64,000 nt of DNA from Methanolobus halotolerans (GTDB lineage: Archaea > Halobacteriota > Methanosarcinia > Methanosarcinales > Methanosarcinaceae), in NCBI RefSeq assembly GCF_004745425.1, contig NZ_PGGK01000007.1, positions 87,940-151,939 of the forward strand, read 5' to 3'. Below are positions 56,049-64,000 of this stretch, one piece after another. Below the pieces are notes generated by a model. The model saw only the letters and a program-made list of their open reading frames with translations. It was not told the DNA's origin and made no database searches. How positions within the stretch are numbered: position 1 is the first letter of the stretch; each line of letters starts with the position of its first letter. The position numbers were made by a program, and so were the translations under genes.

Positions 56049-57341
56049 TCATCTGTCCGGGTGCCACCGTTGCATATGTTCAGCATGTGTCTTCAGGTAA
56101 GCCCCTTTTTCATAGAACCTGTCATAGAATTCCAGATCAAGGTGTTGTGCCTGCAGGTAGGGCATGACAAAGATACTGGGCACGGTACCCGGAAACTTAC
56201 CGAAGGTATCATATATATACTGGGCATGTAGAGCGACGCATTCCCGGAAATGCTCATCCGGAATCTGTGCACTGCTGCGGACCCCCGGCGTGTCCTTGTA
56301 GTAGCCCGGTGTTTCAGGGTTGAATGGTCCTCCTGTACCGAATTTTCTCTCCATGAGCGTATCCACCGCATGGCGCATGTCACGATAGTGTGGCGGTGTA
56401 AAAGCTTCAAAAACACCATCTATTCCTGTGGGGTTTGGCAGTGGCCACCGCTCATCGGTATCGTACCTGAATCCAAGTCCCTTCACTTGCGGGTCCCCGC
56501 TTGCCCCAAGTACCGAGAAGGGGTCGATCCCATTGAACATCCATCCTCCAAGTCCCATGGCCTGCAGTATCAGCATCCCGGCATAACAGGATGTTGAGAG
56601 CTCTGCGGTCAGTTCAGAAAGAGACCACATCTCCAGGAAAGTGATGGGATATGGTTCCTCTGTGTCCACAATATCTGAAAACTGCTCGATTCCGTCTATT
56701 TTTTCCCCGTTCACATCATCATAGAAGCAGACTCCGTTCTGCACGTAGTAACATATACCTGCCAGTACATGCTGTGCCAGATCTCCCGCCGGGATAACCA
56801 GAGTGGTACCCGGATGATTGACGACCCAGGTATTGTGTGCCTCTACATGAGGTGTCTGCGCGGGGAGTTCCAGGCGTCCATCATATATCTTATGTATGCG
56901 GCTGCGATGCGCTTCCAGCAGTTCTTCAGGATTGAATGTACCGCTGTCCTTTCTTTGAGCCATTTCAGGCGCATCCCTTGTCCTGAGGATGTAGACGCCA
57001 TCGTCGTCCGTAAAGAACAGTTCGCTTGTATGGAAGCCGGCTGCCGATGGAAATGTCCTGCTTCCGGCGCTACCGGCATAGTTTGAAAGATATGGTGCAT
57101 ACCGCTGCGCCCGCATGATAAGGTTTTGCCAGCCTGTGTTTCCTCCCATTGCTGTCAGCAATGTCATCTGCTCTATTTCTGACAATGGCATTGCTTCATG
57201 TTTAGACGTATATTTGAAGTAGCCGTCAGGTATGGATGCTCCCATAAAGAAACGACGTGCCTTTCTTCCGAAAAGAGCATCTGAAAGTCTGAAATTCAGC
57301 ACATCTTCGAACCCCGGTGGAAATTCACTTGCTTCCCCCAT
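56049..57341 (-). CDS. Nitroreductase-fold (SagB-like) protein of unknown function
   Basis: 430 residues. The N-terminal 150 residues resemble the SagB/nitroreductase fold: LSDALFGRKARRFFMGASIP, PLSEIEQMTLLTAMGGNTGW and SRTFPSAAGFHTSELFFTDDDGVYIL (compare RTVPSAGARHALETYL in the gene at the left edge). The remaining part, about 280 residues, has many aromatic residues and conserved patches (VEAHNTWVVNHPGTTLVIPAGDLAQHVL, MILQAMGLGGWMFNGIDPFSVLG) that I do not recognise. GGAGGATCG is a good ribosome binding site before ATG. Cofactor probably FMN by analogy; substrate unknown. Confidence 0.55.
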   Translation of the reverse strand: MGEASEFPPGFEDVLNFRLSDALFGRKARRFFMGASIPDGYFKYTSKHEAMPLSEIEQMTLLTAMGGNTGWQNLIMRAQRYAPYLSNYAGSAGSRTFPSAAGFHTSELFFTDDDGVYILRTRDAPEMAQRKDSGTFNPEELLEAHRSRIHKIYDGRLELPAQTPHVEAHNTWVVNHPGTTLVIPAGDLAQHVLAGICYYVQNGVCFYDDVNGEKIDGIEQFSDIVDTEEPYPITFLEMWSLSELTAELSTSCYAGMLILQAMGLGGWMFNGIDPFSVLGASGDPQVKGLGFRYDTDERWPLPNPTGIDGVFEAFTPPHYRDMRHAVDTLMERKFGTGGPFNPETPGYYKDTPGVRSSAQIPDEHFRECVALHAQYIYDTFGKFPGTVPSIFVMPYLQAQHLDLEFYDRFYEKGAYLKTHAEHMQRWHPDR

Positions 57342-57430
57342 AATCGATCCTCCTCAGAGAACAGGATATAATCTTTTTCCCATTCCCATTGAAAGTTGTC
57401 CGGCATGGAATTTAAGATTTCGGAAAGTAT

Positions 57431-58132
57431 TTACTTGATGCAGTAAAAACCAGCCTGCATATAGGAATACCAGAACATTTCCACTGTCCTGAAGCCTGTT
57501 TTTCTCAATAGTTCCAGATGTTCTTCAATTGTTATCGGGAAATATTCGGTTCCAAAACGTTCAAGATGGACCTCTATTTCTTCGTCAGTCCTGCCATGTC
57601 TGGACTGGAACTCTCCCCAGTATCTTTTTCCTACAGAGATTCCTTCTTCAGTAAGCGGGCTGACATTCTCAAAGGTGATTAAAACGCCACCATCTTTTAG
57701 AAGTTCATAGCATTTCCTTACGGCCCTTGCCCTGTTATCACGGTCAAGGTAATGGTGGCACTGGATAGCGGTGATAACGTCCGGGCTCTCATCAAGTTCC
57801 TGTGAGAATTCCTGTGTTGGTGAAGCTTTCAGAAAATCAAGTCTCCCAGTACTACACGATGCCAGCTTCTCTCTTGCCTGTTCCAGCATTCCCTCTGAGG
57901 GGTCAAGCATAAGGAATCTTGTGTTGGAAAACTGCCCGATTGCCTTGCTTACAAGTGAGCCTGTACCACATCCCGTGTCCATCCACACCTTTGGGGGTGA
58001 TGGCAGTGACTTAACAAGGTTGATAGTTTCCTGATGAAAGAATGTGTAAAAAGGAAGAACAGATGAGATCTTGGTATCATAATCCTCAGGCAAGTGGGGT
58101 GTTTTGTTTTCTGAGGCTTTTTTAGGAAGCAT
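57431..58132 (-). CDS. Class I SAM-dependent methyltransferase
   Basis: 233 residues from ATG 58132 (MLPKKASENK), or up to 282 with starts at 58183 or 58279; no ribosome binding site marks any of them, but a TATAAATA element 52 nt before 58132 fits this start best. SAM-binding motif VWMDTGCGTGSLVSKAI, acidic motif FLMLDPSEGMLEQAREKL and DVITAIQCHHYL are as in small-molecule methyltransferases of the UbiE/Methyltransf_25 type. Substrate unknown. Confidence 0.78.
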   Translation of the reverse strand: MLPKKASENKTPHLPEDYDTKISSVLPFYTFFHQETINLVKSLPSPPKVWMDTGCGTGSLVSKAIGQFSNTRFLMLDPSEGMLEQAREKLASCSTGRLDFLKASPTQEFSQELDESPDVITAIQCHHYLDRDNRARAVRKCYELLKDGGVLITFENVSPLTEEGISVGKRYWGEFQSRHGRTDEEIEVHLERFGTEYFPITIEEHLELLRKTGFRTVEMFWYSYMQAGFYCIK

Positions 58133-58430
58133 GTAGAAAGTTGAATTATTTGCTGCTTTATATTTCCTTTGCAAAGATGCCATAAAGTATTTATACAAAA
58201 CTCTATGCAAGGCATATTTAACACATATGATCGAGAAATGTGTGTGTGAAGACAGGTTCGTACAGATGTCAAAAGCCATGGAATAGAGGATGCTAAGGAG
58301 CCTATGGATTTCATAACAATGTTGGTGAAATAAGTATATTTGGCTGGAAAGTAATTTTTTATAATTACATAAGTACTACTAGTCATTTGTGAGATCATCT
58401 TATTCAATTGAAAACCTAAGAAGGGCCAGA

Positions 58431-59636
58431 ATGTTATACAGGAAAATGCCAAAGAACGGTGATGAGCTTTCAATACTTGGTTTTGGAGCCATGCGTCTGC
58501 CAGTGAAAGATAATGGAAGCATCGATGAGGAAAAGGCCACGAAGATGGTCCGGCATGCCATAGACAATGGCGTGAACTATGTGGATACCGCATGGCCTTA
58601 TCACATGGGGGAAAGTGAACCTTTCCTTGCGCGTGCACTTGCAGACGGTTACAGGGAAAAGGTGAAACTTGCCACAAAGCAGCCACAATGGATGGTTAAA
58701 GAACCTGAGGACATGGACAGGTTCCTCAATGCCCAGCTTGAGAAACTGAATACCGATCATATTGACTATTATCTGGTACACAGCCTGGTCGAGAGCAGCT
58801 GGGAAAATATCAGAGATCTTGGTGTCATGGAATTTTTGGACAAAGCCAAATCAGACGGGCGTATTATCAATGCAGGTTTTTCCTATCATGGCACTCCCGA
58901 GGATTTCAAACCTATAGTTGATGCCTATGACTGGGATGTATGCCAGATCCAGTACAATTTCCTGGATGAGAATGTCCAGGCAGGCAGGGGAGGTCTTGAG
59001 TATGCCGCATCCAGGGGTCTTGGTGTTGTGGTCATGGAACCCCTGAGAGGTGGGAATCTGGCAGACCCGGTACCTTCCGAAGTAATGGATATTTGGGACG
59101 AGGCCGATGTAAAACGCAGTCCTGCAGAGTGGGCATTGCGCTGGGTCTGGAACCATCCTGATGTCACGGTAGTGCTTTCAGGTATGACAGAGCCTTACCA
59201 GGTTCAAGAGAACCTTAAGGTTGCAGAGCAGGGTCTTGCAGGTTCCCTGAGCGAAAAAGAAATGCGTCTTGTGGACAGGGTTGCAGAGAAGTACCGTGAG
59301 CTCATGAAGCTCAGCTGCACTGAATGCAGATACTGCATGCCATGCCCGGAAGGTGTTGATATCCCGGCCTGCTTCGAGATGTACAATAACCTGCATATAT
59401 TCGGCGATGAGGGCCGGTTGATGATGATGTACGCCGCAAAGCTCGGAGGCATTCTCAGGGGAGCAGACACGAACTTTGCATCTCAGTGTACCCAGTGTGG
59501 CCAGTGCCTGGATGCATGCCCTCAGAACTTGCCGATACCCGACCTGCTGGAAAAGGTTGCAGAGGAGTTCGAGGGGCCGGGTCTTGGAGAGCGGATGGAG
59601 TTCGCAAAGCAGTTGTTTGAGAATGATGGCTGTTAA
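58431..59636 (+). CDS. Aldo/keto reductase with C-terminal Fe-S domain
   Basis: 401 residues from ATG 58431 (MLYRKMPKNGDELSILGFGAMRLP); upstream in-frame codons to 58389 lack a family match. The TIM-barrel active site includes DTAWPYHMGESEPFLARAL (catalytic Tyr), KLATKQPQW and DYYLVHSL. Two ferredoxin-like cysteine groups follow: CTECRYCMPCPEGVDIP and CTQCGQCLDACPQ. This type, common in anaerobes, probably uses ferredoxin or NAD(P)H for small carbonyl reduction. Confidence 0.9.
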   Translation: MLYRKMPKNGDELSILGFGAMRLPVKDNGSIDEEKATKMVRHAIDNGVNYVDTAWPYHMGESEPFLARALADGYREKVKLATKQPQWMVKEPEDMDRFLNAQLEKLNTDHIDYYLVHSLVESSWENIRDLGVMEFLDKAKSDGRIINAGFSYHGTPEDFKPIVDAYDWDVCQIQYNFLDENVQAGRGGLEYAASRGLGVVVMEPLRGGNLADPVPSEVMDIWDEADVKRSPAEWALRWVWNHPDVTVVLSGMTEPYQVQENLKVAEQGLAGSLSEKEMRLVDRVAEKYRELMKLSCTECRYCMPCPEGVDIPACFEMYNNLHIFGDEGRLMMMYAAKLGGILRGADTNFASQCTQCGQCLDACPQNLPIPDLLEKVAEEFEGPGLGERMEFAKQLFENDGC

Positions 59637-59729
59637 ACTTCTCACAACTTAAGTCCGTTGTATCTGCCTCATCTTTTTATACTTTTCACAATATAGAATA
59701 CACTAAATAAGTGATATGAGGTAGATGCC

Positions 59730-60431
59730 GTGATAATCGTAACAGATCTCTCGAAGCACTTTGGCAATACAATGGCCGTAGATGGCGTAAATCTCGAGGT
59801 CAGAAAAGGTGGCCTGTTCGGCCTGCTGGGTCCCAATGGCTCTGGAAAGACAACCATGATCAGGATGCTCACAGGCCAGATCAGGCCCACGGCAGGTGAG
59901 ATATCTGTGCACGGTATTGATGTGCTTGCCAATCCTTTGACGGTAAAGGAGCTTACAGGCATCGTTCCGGAGCAGGAAACACCACCAAGTTTTCTGACAG
60001 CTGAGGAATACCTGTACTTTGTTGCTAAGATAAGGAAACTGGAGAACTTGGAAGAACAATGTGAATGGTGGTTCTCGTATCTGGACTTTGCGGGACAGAA
60101 GGATGTGCTCTGCAAGGACCTTTCCAGAGGCACCAGGCAGAAACTCATGCTGGCACAGGCTTTCCTCCATGACCCCGAACTTGTGATAATCGATGAGCCT
60201 CTCATCAACCTCGATCCGCTGATGCAGCGCAAGGTGAAGGATTTCCTTCAGGATTATGTGAAAAGGGGCGGCACAGTTTTCATATCCACGCATATCCTGG
60301 AGATCGCCCGGGAAATATGTACTGATATTGGCATTATCTACAAGGGGAAACTGGTCTTCTCAGGGAGGATGGATGACTCTGCTATCGGCAGCAGGCCATT
60401 GGAAGAGTTCTTCCTTGAACTTGTTAACTGA
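59730..60431 (+). CDS. ABC transporter ATP-binding protein
   Basis: 233 residues. Walker A GPNGSGKTTMIRML, Q-loop VPEQETPPSF, signature in a degenerate form LSRGTRQKLMLAQAF, Walker B LVIIDEPLINLDP and H-loop ISTHILE. GTG start at 59730 with GAGGT 7 nt before. Partner permease begins 11 nt after the stop. Degenerate signature (LSRGT for LSGGQ) is common in multidrug and Na+ exporters of this class. Confidence 0.9.
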   Translation: MIIVTDLSKHFGNTMAVDGVNLEVRKGGLFGLLGPNGSGKTTMIRMLTGQIRPTAGEISVHGIDVLANPLTVKELTGIVPEQETPPSFLTAEEYLYFVAKIRKLENLEEQCEWWFSYLDFAGQKDVLCKDLSRGTRQKLMLAQAFLHDPELVIIDEPLINLDPLMQRKVKDFLQDYVKRGGTVFISTHILEIAREICTDIGIIYKGKLVFSGRMDDSAIGSRPLEEFFLELVN

Positions 60432-60441
60432 GGTGCCGGTT

Positions 60442-61836
60442 ATGTTCGAACTCTTTAACAGCATGATGAAGGAAGAGTGGCGTATGCACTCCTCATTCTT
60501 TGGAAACAGGGGTTTTGCCCTTTTCCCGGTTGTTATAGTTGCAATTTCAATGCTGCTCTCGCTTTCCATGATGATTTTTGGAAGGATCATCAGCCAGGCG
60601 GATGTGCTGCTGGGACTGCACTACCTGCTTCTCTTTATGGGTTCCATGGTGGGAGGATTCGGTCTGCTTGGAAGGGAGGTCATGAACAGGCGTTTTAGTC
60701 AGGCAAGTCTGCTGGCCTATTCCTCAAGGACACTTCCAATCTCTGAAAGGTTCATCTTTTCCAATTTCATTGTTAAGGATGTTATCTATTATTTTTTCCT
60801 TTATGTCTTACCCTTCACTGCAGGATTCGTGGCTGGTGCGTTCATTATAGACATACATTACTCTTTTCTTATACTCCTGATGACGTTATTCCTGTCTTTC
60901 TGTACAGGTTTGTCACTGGTTTTCCTGCTGTCGACGGTATATGCAAATCTGGGAAAGAAGGCGCTTTTCCTGATTTTCGTTGTATCGATAGTGCTCCTGG
61001 TTCTCTTCCAGGGTACCGGACCTGAAAAGCTGTATGTACTTCCTCCGCTTGCTATGTATATCGCTCCGTCCGTTGACCTGCTTATAATCTGTCTTGGACT
61101 TGTACTTGTACCTTCGATAATATCTATAATTTTCCTCAAAGTGGATTATCCGCAATTCCAGAAGCATTACAGGAACAGGTTCAAGGGAATCGCTGCTCGC
61201 CTGGGTTTCTACGGTTACTCTCATTTTGTGGCAAAGGAATACCTGGATCTCAGCCGCAGTGAAGGGGGTGTCGGGAAAATAGTCTTCTCTTTCCTGGTAC
61301 CGGTTGCACTTATCTGGTTGTTCCTGCCACAACTCTTAAAACTAGTTCCCGGACTGGACATCCTCGTGGTCTTTGCAGTAGTCGTAGGCATGATGGCCTC
61401 CTCTATGTATAACTGGCTGGTGGAGTTCGATATGTTCAGCTCATATGCCTTCCTTCCGCTAACTGTGCCCGATATTTTGAGAAGCAAACTTAACAGTTAT
61501 TCATTGCTGAACGTAATCCCTCTTGCAATCATCATAATAACTACGGTCTACACCGGCAGGCTGTTTGATATAGTTCATATTGTTCTTTTGTTCGTTGCTG
61601 TGTCAATGTACATGGTTTCGGTGACAGTATACCTTACAGGGCTCAACACGAGCATTTCACTATACAACGCCGGTACCTTTGCAGGCTATGTACTTGCCAT
61701 CGGTCCTGTGGTGCTGGGAATGATCTTCCTTGCACAGTTGAACTTTCACTTTGTGATTGCTTCTGTGATTCTGATTCCGGTGGCATTGTTTGTACTGAAG
61801 AGAAGTTTTGTTAAGTGGGGCAAGTGGGAAGTTTGA
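60442..61836 (+). CDS. ABC transporter membrane protein
   Basis: 464 residues from ATG 60442 (MFELFNSMMKEEWRMHS); a longer open frame to 60328 only overlaps the ATPase gene. About twelve hydrophobic segments, for example VVIVAISMLLSLSMMIFG, LLLFMGSMVGGFGLLG and VVLGMIFLAQLNFHFVI. It does not match a known permease family closely; association with the ATPase gene supports a two-component transporter. Substrate unknown. Confidence 0.82.
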   Translation: MFELFNSMMKEEWRMHSSFFGNRGFALFPVVIVAISMLLSLSMMIFGRIISQADVLLGLHYLLLFMGSMVGGFGLLGREVMNRRFSQASLLAYSSRTLPISERFIFSNFIVKDVIYYFFLYVLPFTAGFVAGAFIIDIHYSFLILLMTLFLSFCTGLSLVFLLSTVYANLGKKALFLIFVVSIVLLVLFQGTGPEKLYVLPPLAMYIAPSVDLLIICLGLVLVPSIISIIFLKVDYPQFQKHYRNRFKGIAARLGFYGYSHFVAKEYLDLSRSEGGVGKIVFSFLVPVALIWLFLPQLLKLVPGLDILVVFAVVVGMMASSMYNWLVEFDMFSSYAFLPLTVPDILRSKLNSYSLLNVIPLAIIIITTVYTGRLFDIVHIVLLFVAVSMYMVSVTVYLTGLNTSISLYNAGTFAGYVLAIGPVVLGMIFLAQLNFHFVIASVILIPVALFVLKRSFVKWGKWEV

Positions 61837-61867
61837 TTCATGATGATTGCCTAAGTATTGTAAATCC

Positions 61868-62281
61868 ATGACCAACTACACCATCGAAGAAAAACTCCCC
61901 TCTATTGAAGAATACATCCACCTGCGAAAGTCCGTAGACTGGCCCTACCCCAACAAAACAGCAATAGAGAAGAGCCTAACCAATTCCAACTACTGCGTCT
62001 GTGCTATCGAGAACGACAGGATTATCGGCATGTCTCGCATAGTGGGAGACGATAGTTTCATTTTTTTCATCGCGGATGTCATCGTCCTGCCCGAATACCA
62101 GAAACAGGGTATTGGCAAAACACTTATGGAGAGGACAATGTCATACCTGAGAGAAAATGTGCAGGAATATTCCTACATAACCCTGATGTGTGCAAAGGGT
62201 ATGGAGAGCTTCTACGAGAAGTTCGGGTTTTTCAGGAGACCGACTGGTGAGTATGGTTGCGGGATGATGGTTGAGCTTTAG
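61868..62281 (+). CDS. GNAT-family N-acetyltransferase
   Basis: 137 residues from ATG 61868 (MTNYTIEEKLPSIEEYIHLR). Acetyl-CoA binding motif VLPEYQKQGIGKTLMERTMSYL, then YITLMCAKGMESFYEKFGFFRRP. Small GNAT of unknown acceptor. It ends in TAG and lies 49 nt before the AlkD-like gene. Confidence 0.88.
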   Translation: MTNYTIEEKLPSIEEYIHLRKSVDWPYPNKTAIEKSLTNSNYCVCAIENDRIIGMSRIVGDDSFIFFIADVIVLPEYQKQGIGKTLMERTMSYLRENVQEYSYITLMCAKGMESFYEKFGFFRRPTGEYGCGMMVEL

Positions 62282-62330
62282 TTTTTCCTGAGCACAAATT
62301 ATTATCTATATTTTAACTTAGGATATAATT

Positions 62331-63038
62331 ATGAATGACATAATCTCCGATATCAGACAAGAACTCCAACAAAACTCCAACGAAGAAACAAAATCAAGCT
62401 CAACTCGTTTCTTCAAGGAAGAGATCAAGTCCTACGGCGTAAAAACCGCCGCCGTCAGGAAAATGACAAAGAACTATTTCAAGAAAATATCTGACAAGAG
62501 CAAGCCGGAGATATTCGCGCTCTGTGAGGACCTTCTCAGTTCGGATTACATGGAAGAATCATTCATCGCATTCGAATGGTCCTACTATCTGAGAGATAAG
62601 TATGAGCCCGAGGATTTCACTGTTTTTGAGAGATGGGTCGGGGACTATGCCAACAACTGGGCAAAGTGTGACACCCTGTGCAATCATACGATAGGTTCGT
62701 TCATTGACATATACCCTCAATATATTGAGTCGCTCAAGAAATGGACGGTTTCAGATAATCGCTGGTACAGGCGTGCTGCTGCTGTTACCCTGATCCTGCC
62801 CTCCCGCAGGGGAGATTTCCTGGAGGATGTGCTGGATATCGCTGACATGCTGCTGACGGATGAAGATGACCTTGTCCAGAAGGGGTACGGCTGGATGCTC
62901 AAGGAAGCGGGCAGGGAGCATCAGCAGGAGATATTCGACTACGTCATGAAAAATAAGAAGACTATGCCCCGTACTGCTCTGAGATATGCCATCGAGAAAT
63001 TCCCGAAAGATTTGAGGGCCAAGTCTATGGAAAAATAA
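62331..63038 (+). CDS. DNA alkylation repair protein, AlkD-like
   Basis: 235 residues, HEAT-like repeats throughout. Matches to the AlkC/AlkD family: SYGVKTAAVRKMTKNYFKKI, WVGDYANNWAKCDTLCNHTIG (cleft Asp/Trp), RWYRRAAAVTLILPSR and LVQKGYGWMLKEAGREH. AlkD removes N3 and N7 alkylated purines by a non-flipping mechanism. In methylating metabolism such repair has a plain rationale, though this is inference. Confidence 0.88.
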   Translation: MNDIISDIRQELQQNSNEETKSSSTRFFKEEIKSYGVKTAAVRKMTKNYFKKISDKSKPEIFALCEDLLSSDYMEESFIAFEWSYYLRDKYEPEDFTVFERWVGDYANNWAKCDTLCNHTIGSFIDIYPQYIESLKKWTVSDNRWYRRAAAVTLILPSRRGDFLEDVLDIADMLLTDEDDLVQKGYGWMLKEAGREHQQEIFDYVMKNKKTMPRTALRYAIEKFPKDLRAKSMEK

Positions 63039-63084
63039 TAATAAGCTATATCACAAGTCTCAGAATATGGTAAATCTTTATTTT

Positions 63085-63741
63085 TCAGACCCTGCTTGAG
63101 GGACATAGTTCATTGACCACGCACATCTCGCACATGGGCTTACGAGCCACGCAGACCTTGCGTCCGTGCAGTATCAGCGTCATAGAGAGGGTTTCCAGCT
63201 CCTTTCTTTTTGCAATGGCCATAAGGTCCTGCTCGATCTTTTCAGGGTTCGTTTCCTGTGTAAAACCCAGTCGCCGGGAAAGACGTTTTACATGGGTGTC
63301 CACTGCAATCCCCTCGATCTTGCCGAAGGCCCTTGAAAGCACGATGTTCGCTGTCTTGCGGCCGACCCCCGGAAGCCTGAGCAGGCCTTCCATGGTGTAG
63401 GGCACCTGGCCTTCGAACTCCGTGAGCATGATATGTGCACTTGCTATAATGTGCTTTGCTTTCTGGTGATAGAAACCGGTGGAATATATATCCCTGCCGA
63501 ATTCCGTGAGATCCGCACTGGCGTAATCCTCGATTGTCCTGTATTCCCGGAATAGTTTCTGTGTGACCTGATTCACCTGGCGATCCGTGCACTGGGCAGA
63601 GAGAATGGTTGCTACCAGCAGCTCAAGAGGATTCTTGAAATGCAGAGCTGGTGCAGCGTTGGGGTATTCTTTTCTCAGAAGTTCAAAGATGCGCTCGAAG
63701 TTAGCGGTGTTGTCGGGTACTAAGGGAATTTCCCGGTCCAT
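63085..63741 (-). CDS. nth: Endonuclease III
   Basis: 218 residues from ATG 63741 (MDREIPLVPDN); an upstream GTG at 63798 would add 19 less likely residues. Helix-hairpin-helix LLRLPGVGRKTANIVLS, catalytic aspartate in VDTHVKRLSRRLG, and the C-terminal [4Fe-4S] set C-x6-C-x2-C-x5-C in CVARKPMCEMCVVNELC. It removes oxidised pyrimidines and nicks the strand. Confidence 0.93.
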   Translation of the reverse strand: MDREIPLVPDNTANFERIFELLRKEYPNAAPALHFKNPLELLVATILSAQCTDRQVNQVTQKLFREYRTIEDYASADLTEFGRDIYSTGFYHQKAKHIIASAHIMLTEFEGQVPYTMEGLLRLPGVGRKTANIVLSRAFGKIEGIAVDTHVKRLSRRLGFTQETNPEKIEQDLMAIAKRKELETLSMTLILHGRKVCVARKPMCEMCVVNELCPSSRV

Positions 63742-63839
63742 GGTTATAACCACTGAATATTGTTTGGAATGATTATTTAGAAACCCTGTTATTTCCACTG
63801 CAGAATAAAATAAAAATAAATTAATAAAGAGCGGGCCGG

Positions 63840-64000
63840 TTACAACCCAAACTCTTCAATGTTCTTGTCAGCGATCGCCTGTATCTTTGCAATCTCTTCC
63901 TCACCACCTTCCATTGTAAAAAGGTGCTTAAAACGACGCTGCATTTTCAGATATTCTTCAACCGGCTGCTTTTTCTTACCTATCTTCCTTACCTTTGTCA
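63840..64000 (-). CDS. porB: Pyruvate:ferredoxin oxidoreductase beta subunit, C-terminal end (partial)
   Basis: The last 53 codons of a minus-strand gene run to the right edge, ending TAA at 63840-63842. The peptide ends KKKQPVEEYLKMQRRFKHLF and EEEIAKIQAIADKNIEEFGL. This is the usual close of archaeal PorB (VEEYLKxQxRFxHL, then EEIxxIQ). PorB holds ThDP and one [4Fe-4S] cluster of the heterotetrameric enzyme that interconverts pyruvate and acetyl-CoA; the other por genes must lie beyond the edge. Confidence 0.75.
   Translation of the reverse strand, partial: TKVRKIGKKKQPVEEYLKMQRRFKHLFTMEGGEEEIAKIQAIADKNIEEFGL

Noticed and set aside
62279..62337. GNAT TAG stop with 16-codon extension ending at the AlkD-like start
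   Set aside because: The extension is AT-rich non-coding sequence with no conserved peptide and no link to methylamine genes; likely chance, though noted in the TAG count.

Overview
The window comes from a methylotrophic methanogen of the Methanosarcinaceae (Methanolobus, Methanomethylovorans or Methanococcoides type; genus inferred). It holds a pyrrolysine cluster (pylS, pylB, pylC, pylD, then ramA), a monomethylamine methyltransferase gene (mtmB) with an in-frame amber codon at position 202, its corrinoid protein (mtmC), a methylcobamide:CoM methyltransferase (mtbA type), formylmethanofuran formyltransferase, MfnA, archaeal aRF1, Orc1/Cdc6 and the PolD small subunit. No rRNA, CRISPR array, insertion sequence or prophage was seen, and no tRNA gene could be confirmed.

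Layout. 1-7 kb: end of a SagB-type oxidoreductase, ribose-1,5-bisphosphate isomerase-like protein, a UPF0216 protein, then two tandem aldehyde dehydrogenase paralogs and an acetolactate-synthase-like ThDP enzyme. 7-16 kb: Trm5-like methyltransferase, a TetR/ABC exporter operon with a double palindromic operator, ArgS, aRF1, the wyosine enzyme Taw1 and an M18 peptidase. 16-33 kb is the methylamine island: mtbA; a divergent MtmB paralog whose pyrrolysine position is leucine; mtmC-mtmB; two Msr-type regulators, a Cache/PAS histidine kinase and a receiver protein; then pylSBCD-ramA. 33-38 kb: PolD small subunit, signal peptidase, Orc1/Cdc6 and a replication origin with ORB-like repeats, then mfnA. 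38-48 kb: M50 protease, TraB-like protein, membrane proteins, Usp, Ftr and a CooS-type CO dehydrogenase. 48-64 kb: sensor kinase, potassium channel, DinB, CysK/CysE, a Vms1-like release-factor relative, DUF4346 protein, nitroreductase-like protein, methyltransferase, aldo/keto reductase, ABC transporter, GNAT, AlkD-like repair protein, Nth, and the last 53 codons of a PorB-like subunit at the right edge.

How it fits together. MtmB moves the methyl group of monomethylamine to MtmC, MtbA moves it on to coenzyme M, RamA reactivates oxidised corrinoid, and PylBCD plus PylS supply and charge the pyrrolysine needed at the MtmB amber codon. The Msr regulators and kinase between mtmCB and pylS are the likely local regulators. 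Points most worth a second look: the non-pyrrolysine MtmB paralog; a short ORF with an in-frame amber codon directly before pylS, whose readthrough would end 4 nt before the pylS start; and amber stops in the neighbouring regulator operon placed so that readthrough would connect or couple consecutive genes. The usual pylT gene was not found before pylS.
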